Shown piece by piece: positions 6,429-11,258 of a stretch of 11,258 bases of DNA. The position numbers were made by a program, and so were the translations under genes. The first letter of the stretch is position 1, and every line of letters begins with the position of its first letter. The DNA lies in assembly GCA_937127205.1 (NCBI GenBank), contig CAKZLS010000438.1:1-11258 (forward strand), read 5' to 3'. This DNA comes from an uncultured Rhodospirillales bacterium (GTDB lineage Bacteria; Pseudomonadota; Alphaproteobacteria; Rhodospirillales; Defluviicoccaceae). The notes beneath the pieces were generated by a model, which saw only the letters and a program-made list of their open reading frames with translations, searched no databases and had not been told where the DNA came from.

Positions 6429-7775
6429 ATGGGGCTAATCTCGCAAATCGTGTCGAAAGGCTGGCTGGCCAAGATGGTGGTCTTGGTTGTTGCCGGATGT
6501 CTGATGACGCATGTGGCGTTTCCCGGAGTTTCCTGGGCGGCCTCGGCAATTGTGGTTACCGACGCACGCGTCGGTGCGCACCAGTCCAAGACCCGAATCG
6601 TTCTCGATCTGACGAGCCGCGTATCCTACCGCGTGTTTACCCTCACCGATCCTCACCGGGTGGTCATTGATCTTCCGGAAGTGAGGTGGAAACTACCGCC
6701 GTCGGTGCTGCAAGCCAACAAAGGCCTGGTTCGAAAGCTGCGGTTCGGAACGTTCAAACCTGGCAACTCCCGGCTGGTCCTTGAATGCAATGGGCCGGCA
6801 GTGGTCAACGAGATCTTCCTGATGAAGCCGCTCGACGGCGATGGCTACCGTTTGGTGATGGATCTCGCCAGTCAGGAACATGCCGAGTACATTAAGAGCA
6901 TTCGTCAATCGCTTCGCGTGCCAACACCAAGACCAGTCCCGCAAACGCGTTTTGATTCCCCCGCGACAACACACGTCATCGCCAATGTGCCTCCGCGACC
7001 TGTTCAAACGGCGTTGGGGCAACCGGTGATGGTGGGACTTACCTTTTTCCCCCCGCCGGCGAGACCCCGCCCGCGGCCCGATACGCGGATCGTCGTTATC
7101 GATCCCGGCCATGGAGGCGTGGACCCGGGTGCCCGGGGCGTATCGAATGTCTATGAGAAGAACATTACACTCTCGGTTTCGCGCGAGATCCGAAGACAGC
7201 TTCACGCAATGGGCGGCTACAAAGTCGTGCTGACGCGGGAGCGCGACGTTTTCATTCGGCTGCGTGATCGGGTGGCTATTGCGAGAGACTTAGGGGCAGA
7301 TCTGTTCATATCCGTGCACGCGGATAGCATGCCAAACCATCGTGTTCGCGGCGCGTCGGTCTATACACTTTCCGAGCAGGCGTCGGACGCGGAGGCGGCG
7401 GCCCTGGCCGAGCAAGAGAATAAGGTCGACCTTATCGCCGACATGGACTTGTCGGAAGAAACCCCGGAAGTGGCGAACATCCTCCTCGACCTGGCGCAAC
7501 GGGAGTCCATGAACCGGTCGTCCCAGTTTGCCGAACTTCTCGCCAACGAGTTGCAACAGGAGACGCGGCTGTTGACCAATACGCATCGATTTGCCGGTTT
7601 CGCGGTCCTCAAGGCCCCGGACATTCCCTCGGTGCTGGTGGAGTTGGGGTTCCTGTCCAACCGGAAGGATGCGGAGCTCTTAAGACAGAAGGGGCATCAG
7701 AAGAAGTTGGCCGCGGGTATTGCAAGGGCCGTGAACAAATATTTCGCCCGCGTCCAGCTCGCGCAGCTCCAGTAG
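6429..7775 (+). CDS. amiC: N-acetylmuramoyl-L-alanine amidase with AMIN domain (AmiC type)
   Basis: A 448-residue exported zinc amidase that cuts the bond between MurNAc and the stem peptide L-alanine, mainly to separate daughter cells at division. Residues 1-37 form a signal peptide (basic start, hydrophobic MVVLVVAGCLM, likely cleavage after SWA). An AMIN domain (about 40-150) targets septal peptidoglycan. A proline-rich linker follows, then Amidase_3 (about 220-440) with zinc ligands His228 in DPGHGG, Glu243 in YEKN and His297 in SVHAD, and catalytic Glu405 in VELGFLSN. The Glu/Ala-rich insertion at about 319-364 corresponds to the autoinhibitory helix that EnvC/NlpD-type activators displace in the AmiB/AmiC group. 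ATG 6429 is the first possible start in its frame but has no clear ribosome binding site; ATG 6474 would still keep the hydrophobic core. PBP1A follows 129 bases later. Confidence 0.93.
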   Translation: MGLISQIVSKGWLAKMVVLVVAGCLMTHVAFPGVSWAASAIVVTDARVGAHQSKTRIVLDLTSRVSYRVFTLTDPHRVVIDLPEVRWKLPPSVLQANKGLVRKLRFGTFKPGNSRLVLECNGPAVVNEIFLMKPLDGDGYRLVMDLASQEHAEYIKSIRQSLRVPTPRPVPQTRFDSPATTHVIANVPPRPVQTALGQPVMVGLTFFPPPARPRPRPDTRIVVIDPGHGGVDPGARGVSNVYEKNITLSVSREIRRQLHAMGGYKVVLTRERDVFIRLRDRVAIARDLGADLFISVHADSMPNHRVRGASVYTLSEQASDAEAAALAEQENKVDLIADMDLSEETPEVANILLDLAQRESMNRSSQFAELLANELQQETRLLTNTHRFAGFAVLKAPDIPSVLVELGFLSNRKDAELLRQKGHQKKLAAGIARAVNKYFARVQLAQLQ

Positions 7776-7819
7776 GTGGAGAACGTCTTGCAAGTTCCGA
7801 GGTTGTATCAGCCTCGATC

Positions 7820-7853
7820 TTGTTACCATAGGTGTTGCTCTACATATAATCAG
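7820..7853 (+). promoter_or_regulatory. Putative promoter of the PBP1A gene
   Basis: A perfect TATAAT (7845-7850) stands 54 bases before the PBP1A start. Upstream are TTGTTA (7820-7825, spacing 19) or TTACCA (7823-7828, spacing 16). The block ACCATA-N14-TATAATCAG (7825-7853) also appears with spacing 13 before the desaturase gene. The amidase and PBP1A could therefore have separate transcripts as well as a joint one. Confidence 0.4.
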
Positions 7854-7904
7854 GGAACAAATCCGCCGGGATCCCATTAATCCGGTCGCTACGTTGAAAG
7901 CAGA

Positions 7905-9185
7905 ATGATGTTACGATTTGCTGCTGCCTTGTTTGGTTTCCTTTCGGTCTCCGCGCTTGTGTGCGTCGGCGTGCTGGTCTTCCTGTTCTACCGTTACAGT
8001 GAGGACCTGCCGGACTACACTCAGCTTGAGCATTACGAACCTCCGATCACCACCCGCATCTATGCTGGAGATGGACGCCTCTTTGCCGAATACGCCATTG
8101 AGAAGCGGGTCTTCGTTCCCATACAAGCGATACCCAAAGAGATAATCCAGGCATTCACGTCGGCGGAAGACAAGAATTTTTATACCCACCCCGGTATCGA
8201 CGCGATGGGTATTCTTCGTGCCGTCGTTACAAACTTAGGGAATCTCGGGACGGACCGGCGCCTCGTCGGAGCGTCAACGATCACCCAGCAGGTGGCGAAG
8301 AACTTTTTGCTCAGTAACGAAGTGTCGCTGGACCGAAAGGTAAAAGAGGCGATTCTGGCCTTCCGGATGGAAAAGGCCTTCACGAAAGACCAGCTTCTCG
8401 AGCTCTATCTCAACGAAATCTATCTTGGCCACGGATCCTATGGCGTGGTGGCGGCGGCCCTGAACTATTTCAATAAATCTCTCGACGAATTGACTTTGGG
8501 CGAAACGGCCTTTCTCGCAGCCCTGCCGAAAGCCCCGAACAACTATGATCCGGTCCGAAAACCCGAGTCCGCCATGGCGCGCCGGGATTGGGTCATTGGC
8601 CGCATGCTCGAGGACGGCTACATTACCGAAGCGGAAGCCGAGGAGGCGAAAGCCGAACCCATCACCGTGCGGCGGCGGTCTGAAACCGAAGTGGTTTCGG
8701 CCAACTATTTCGCCGAAGAGATTCGCCGCGAACTGGCCGAGCGGTTCGGTCAGAAAGCGCTCTACGAAGGCGGTTTGGTGGTGCGCGCCACGGTTGATCC
8801 CCACCTGCAGGCGATCGCGGACCGGACTTTGCGGGAAGGGCTGGAGGCATACGATCGGCGTCATGGATGGCGCGGTCCCTATGCAGGAGCGGCTCTCGCG
8901 GATAGCGCTTCCGCCTGGTATCGGAGATTGGCGGATGGCGGTGACCCTTTCGGTCAACGCCGACGGTGCGACCATTGGGTTCGCGGATGCGGGGGTCGGG
9001 CACATTCCGTTCGAACAGATGAAGTGGGCTCGGAAGTGGCTGCCGAAACAAAGATACGGCGCGGCGCCGAAGAAACCGTCGGACGTCCTGGCTCCGGGCG
9101 ATGTGATTCTGGCGGAGACCGTTTCGGAAGACACAAAGGGAAATTCCTATCCGGACGGCACGTTCGCATTGAGGCAGCTTCCTGA
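7905..9185 (+). CDS. mrcA: Penicillin-binding protein 1A, N-terminal part (transmembrane helix + GT51 transglycosylase), frameshifted
   Basis: First part of a class A penicillin-binding protein, which polymerises lipid II into glycan strands on the outer face of the inner membrane. Residues about 4-30 form one transmembrane helix. The GT51 domain has SAEDKNFYTHPGID (catalytic Glu88), GASTITQQVAKN, RKVKEAILAFRMEK and ELYLNEIYLGHGSYGV, so it looks intact. True homology runs to HGWRGP (residues 320-325, ending at 8879). The last 100 or so codons, to TGA 9185, are out of frame: Arg/Gly/Ser-rich and unlike the family, while the expected continuation lies in another frame from about 8881. As written the product is a membrane transglycosylase with a foreign tail. 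ATG 7905 is followed at once by ATG 7908, with weak GAAAG (7896-7900) upstream. Confidence 0.85.
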   Translation: MMLRFAAALFGFLSVSALVCVGVLVFLFYRYSEDLPDYTQLEHYEPPITTRIYAGDGRLFAEYAIEKRVFVPIQAIPKEIIQAFTSAEDKNFYTHPGIDAMGILRAVVTNLGNLGTDRRLVGASTITQQVAKNFLLSNEVSLDRKVKEAILAFRMEKAFTKDQLLELYLNEIYLGHGSYGVVAAALNYFNKSLDELTLGETAFLAALPKAPNNYDPVRKPESAMARRDWVIGRMLEDGYITEAEAEEAKAEPITVRRRSETEVVSANYFAEEIRRELAERFGQKALYEGGLVVRATVDPHLQAIADRTLREGLEAYDRRHGWRGPYAGAALADSASAWYRRLADGGDPFGQRRRCDHWVRGCGGRAHSVRTDEVGSEVAAETKIRRGAEETVGRPGSGRCDSGGDRFGRHKGKFLSGRHVRIEAAS

Positions 9186-10314
9186 AATTGAAGGGGCTCT
9201 CGTTGCTCTCGACCCCCATACCGGTCGGGTTCTGGCGATGACCGGCGGGTACTCCACGGAGCGAAGCGAGTTCAACCGCGCCACCCAGGCGAAACGCCAG
9301 CCGGGATCGGCCTTCAAACCGATTGTATACCTGTCGGCGCTGGAAAACGGATATACGCCGGCCACCCTTGTACTTGATGCTCCGGTGGCGCTGCCCCAAG
9401 GGCCGGGACTGCCGCTATGGCGCCCGAAAAACTACAGCAAGAACTTCTATGGTCTGACGACCATGCGCATGGGTCTCGAGAAATCGAGGAACCTGATGAC
9501 CGTTCGTCTCGCCGATGCCGTCGGCATGAACCAGGTGGTGGAGACCGCCCAGCGGCTGAATGTGGTCGACGATATGCCTCCCTATCTGTCCTTCGCGCTT
9601 GGCGCCGGGGAGACGACCCTGCTTCGCCTCACGGCGGCGTACGCCATGTTGGACAACGGTGGCAAGAAAATCACGCCGACATTGATCGATCGCATTCAGG
9701 ATCGCGAGGGCAACACCAAGTTCCAGCACGACGTCCGCATTTGCAACGAATGCGCCGGCGTTGGTTGGAACGACCAGATGGTGCCCGAGGTACCCGATGA
9801 CCGTGACCAGGTTACCGACCCGGCAAGCGCTTATCAGATCGTCTCCATGCTGCAGGGCGTTATCCAGCGCGGCACCGGCCGGCGTATCGCGTCACTCGGC
9901 CGGCCGTTGGCGGGTAAGACGGGTACCACCAATGACAGTTTCGATACCTGGTTCGTTGGCTTTTCCCCGGACTTGGCCGTTGGCGTGTTTGTTGGCTTCG
10001 ACGAACCGTCCACATTGGGAAACAAGGAGACCGGATCATCCGTAGCGGCGCCCATCTTCAAGGCTTTTATGGCCGAGGCGCTGGAGGATACGCCGGCCGT
10101 TCCTTTCCGTATCCCTCCGGGTATCCGGCTGGTGCGGGTGGATGCCAAGACAGGCCGGCCCGCAAGTGCGGGAGGGGGGCCGACAATATTTGAAGCGTTT
10201 AAGCCCGGTACAACGCCGACCGTGTCCATCGACACCTATCGGGATGACTATGGTGCCACCTCCTCCTCCGTGCCCGCTGCTGGACCGCTCACCGGAACAG
10301 GCGGACTGTATTAG
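8881..10314 (+). CDS. mrcA: Penicillin-binding protein 1A, C-terminal part (OB-like linker + transpeptidase), in a shifted frame
   Basis: Remainder of the same PBP1A, one frame away. It makes D,D-transpeptide cross-links and is the beta-lactam target. The family sequence resumes at about 8881 (ERLSRIALPPGIGDWRMAV), continues through an OB-like linker (RRWARKW-type region, then SDVLAPGDVILAE near 9079-9117), and reaches the transpeptidase motifs SAFK (nucleophile Ser codon 9307-9309), SRN (9484-9492) and KTG (9916-9924). All catalytic residues are present. The frame is open upstream to beyond 8545, but nothing before 8881 resembles the family. ATG 8881 has no obvious ribosome binding site, and without the N-terminal helix a separate product would stay in the cytoplasm, where it could not work. 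The two parts together give about 800 residues, normal for this family. The feature is therefore best read as one gene broken near 8880. Confidence 0.85.
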   Translation: MQERLSRIALPPGIGDWRMAVTLSVNADGATIGFADAGVGHIPFEQMKWARKWLPKQRYGAAPKKPSDVLAPGDVILAETVSEDTKGNSYPDGTFALRQLPEIEGALVALDPHTGRVLAMTGGYSTERSEFNRATQAKRQPGSAFKPIVYLSALENGYTPATLVLDAPVALPQGPGLPLWRPKNYSKNFYGLTTMRMGLEKSRNLMTVRLADAVGMNQVVETAQRLNVVDDMPPYLSFALGAGETTLLRLTAAYAMLDNGGKKITPTLIDRIQDREGNTKFQHDVRICNECAGVGWNDQMVPEVPDDRDQVTDPASAYQIVSMLQGVIQRGTGRRIASLGRPLAGKTGTTNDSFDTWFVGFSPDLAVGVFVGFDEPSTLGNKETGSSVAAPIFKAFMAEALEDTPAVPFRIPPGIRLVRVDAKTGRPASAGGGPTIFEAFKPGTTPTVSIDTYRDDYGATSSSVPAAGPLTGTGGLY

Positions 10315-10319
10315 CGGCT

Positions 10320-10348
10320 CGCCGTTATCGGGAACGGTGCTCGTTGTT
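10320..10348 (+). terminator. Possible intrinsic terminator after PBP1A
   Basis: Five bases after the PBP1A stop, CGCCGTT (10320-10326) pairs with AACGGTG (10333-10339), including one G-U pair, around a six-base loop. It is followed by the moderately T-rich CTCGTTGTT. The T-tract is interrupted, so strength is doubtful. A second perfect repeat, TTGTTG (10344-10349) with CAACAA (10364-10369), lies just downstream. Confidence 0.35.
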
Positions 10349-10380
10349 GCCGAGACGCGAGTACAACAATCCGAGCGTGT

Positions 10381-10397
10381 GTAATTTTCGAAATTAC
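10381..10397. promoter_or_regulatory. Candidate operator upstream of the peroxiredoxin gene
   Basis: GTAATTT-TCG-AAATTAC is a perfect 7-base inverted repeat around three bases, AT-rich in a GC-rich setting, 118 bases before the peroxiredoxin start. Its size and symmetry suit a dimeric transcription factor. I cannot assign it to OxyR, Fur or any other regulator. No clear -35/-10 pair was found between it and the gene. Confidence 0.35.
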
Positions 10398-10514
10398 GAA
10401 ATCTGTTTGCCAATGTGTGCCGCCGTACCTAACTGTTCCGAAGAGTTGGAGATGCGCGATTGCCCGAGGGTCATCATCAACGGGTCAACGCTCACAATTG
10501 AGGGAGGTTAGGAA

Positions 10515-11174
10515 ATGGCACTGCGACTGAACGACACGGCGCCGGATTTTGCGGCGGAAACCACCGAAGGCCCCATCCGTTTTCATGACTGGATCGGAGA
10601 TGGCTGGGCGGTTTTGTTTTCCCATCCCAAGGACTTCACACCGGTCTGTACCACCGAGCTCGGTTACATGGCGGGTATCAAGGCCGAGTTTGACAAACGC
10701 AATTGCAAGATTCTTGGTTTGAGTATCGATCCGGTGGATTCGCACGCCGAGTGGGTCAAGGATATCGAGGAAACACAAGGTCATGCGGTAAATTACCCGT
10801 TGATCGGTGATCCCGAACTGAAGGTGGCCAAGCTGTACGATATGTTGCCGGCCGAGGCGGGAGATGCGTCGGCAGGCCGGACCGCGGCCGATAACGCGAC
10901 GGTACGAACGGTGTTTCTCATTGGACCCGACAAGCAGATCAAGATGCAGCTCACGTATCCCATGAGCACCGGGCGCAATTTCGACGAAGTGCTCCGGGTT
11001 CTCGACTCGTGCCAATTGACGGCCAAGCACAAGGTGGCCACACCGGTAAATTGGCAGCACGGCGAAGACGTGATCATTGTTCCGGCTGTATCCAACGACG
11101 AAGCCAAGGAACGCTTCCCCGACGGTTGGAAGACTCTGAAGCCGTATTACAGGGTGGTGGCTCAACCCAAGTAG
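10515..11174 (+). CDS. 1-Cys peroxiredoxin (Prx6/AhpC-TSA family)
   Basis: A 219-residue thiol peroxidase that reduces hydrogen peroxide and organic hydroperoxides in the cytoplasm. The active-site block HPKDFTPVCTTE holds peroxidatic Cys45 with Thr42, and Arg131 in NATVRTVFLIGPD completes the family triad. Length and the C-terminal 1-cysPrx_C region (HKVATPVNW...PDGWKTLKPYYRVV) are those of the Prx6 subfamily, whose members recycle through an external thiol; Cys64 and Cys166 are not at a typical resolving position. GGGAGG (10502-10507) lies seven bases before ATG 10515, a strong ribosome binding site suggesting high expression. The gene stands alone, 200 bases after PBP1A and convergent with the next gene. 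Subfamily assignment is firm; its physiological reductant is not visible here. Confidence 0.96.
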   Translation: MALRLNDTAPDFAAETTEGPIRFHDWIGDGWAVLFSHPKDFTPVCTTELGYMAGIKAEFDKRNCKILGLSIDPVDSHAEWVKDIEETQGHAVNYPLIGDPELKVAKLYDMLPAEAGDASAGRTAADNATVRTVFLIGPDKQIKMQLTYPMSTGRNFDEVLRVLDSCQLTAKHKVATPVNWQHGEDVIIVPAVSNDEAKERFPDGWKTLKPYYRVVAQPK

Positions 11175-11188
11175 CGAGACGATGCTAC
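11171..11188. repeat. Small inverted repeat between convergent genes
   Basis: GTAGC (11171-11175) and GCTAC (11184-11188) form a perfect 5-base stem that overlaps the peroxiredoxin stop codon. It lies between that stop and the convergent stop at 11193. No clear T-run follows on either strand, so any terminator role is weak. Confidence 0.25.
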
Positions 11189-11192
11189 GCAA

Positions 11193-11258
11193 TTAAAACG
11201 GCAAAGCAAGGGTGACGTAAACCTCCTCTTCGCCGGGGTTGTCGTCATGAATGCTGGC
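11193..11258 (-). CDS. 3' end of an unidentified minus-strand gene, possibly an outer-membrane beta-barrel protein
   Basis: Reading leftwards from the window edge, 21 codons are open to a TAA at 11195-11193. Third positions are mostly G/C (14 of 21), like the neighbouring genes. The end, EEVYVTLALPF, has alternating hydrophobic residues and a terminal Phe, the pattern recognised by the BAM complex in many outer-membrane beta-barrel proteins. This is too short to assign a family and the gene may be spurious, though nothing else occupies the stretch. Confidence 0.4.
   Translation of the reverse strand, partial: ASIHDDNPGEEEVYVTLALPF

Noticed and set aside
6235..6438. A 67-codon plus-strand frame just before the amidase.
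   Set aside because: Composition is not protein-like (Arg/Cys/Gly-rich, no domain), and it overlaps the amidase start in a different frame.
7798..7816. Hairpin CGAGG-N9-CCTCG after the amidase stop as a terminator.
   Set aside because: The stem is only five bases with a nine-base loop and no T-run, and a putative PBP1A promoter follows directly.
8545..8880. The upstream part of the frame that encodes the PBP1A transpeptidase half.
   Set aside because: It overlaps the conserved transglycosylase domain in another frame and shows no family similarity before 8881, so it is not part of a genuine separate gene.

Overview
The window reads as chromosomal DNA of an alphaproteobacterium, at roughly 60% GC by eye. 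Three features point there. The order is rne on the minus strand, then a divergent amidase and a class A penicillin-binding protein (PBP1A), an arrangement I know from many alphaproteobacteria. The RNase E has an acidic insertion in its S1 domain and ends in a GWW peptide like the Caulobacter enzyme. The PBP1A has the alphaproteobacterial HGWRGP / SDVLAPGD signature between its domains. No mobile element, CRISPR array, tRNA or rRNA was seen.

Left part (1-3115, plus strand). The 3' end of a class I aminotransferase is followed by a membrane desaturase that looks strikingly like the eukaryotic dihydroceramide (sphingolipid delta-4) desaturase DEGS1, then by an LpxL/HtrB-type lipid acyltransferase. 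Desaturase and acyltransferase together suggest a membrane-lipid or sphingolipid modification locus. That link is inference.

Middle (3148-5826, minus strand, then 5836-6428). RNase E is complete: N-terminal S1/catalytic half, zinc-link cysteines, a long acidic tail with three arginine-rich patches, and a terminal GWW peptide. It converges on the acyltransferase with only 32 bases between the stop codons. Upstream lies a 593-base divergent intergenic region with no convincing gene. It is rich in perfect palindromes and probably holds the rne leader and the divergent rne and amidase promoters. One palindrome repeats seven bases of the rne ribosome binding site and also contains the complement of six of them.

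Right part (6429-10314, plus strand). An exported AMIN-domain N-acetylmuramoyl-L-alanine amidase (AmiC type) and a bifunctional PBP1A form a cell-wall pair: one cuts peptides off the glycan, the other polymerises and cross-links it. The PBP1A frame is broken near base 8880: the transglycosylase half and the transpeptidase half lie in different frames. An error, a real disruption and +1 slippage at a CCC-T site are all possible.

Right end. A 1-Cys (Prx6-type) peroxiredoxin with a strong ribosome binding site stands where prfB often follows PBP1A in related genomes. Converging on it from the right edge is the last 21 codons of a minus-strand gene whose C-terminus resembles an outer-membrane beta-barrel strand.

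The most interesting items are the DEGS1-like desaturase, the split PBP1A, and the palindrome-rich RNase E leader.
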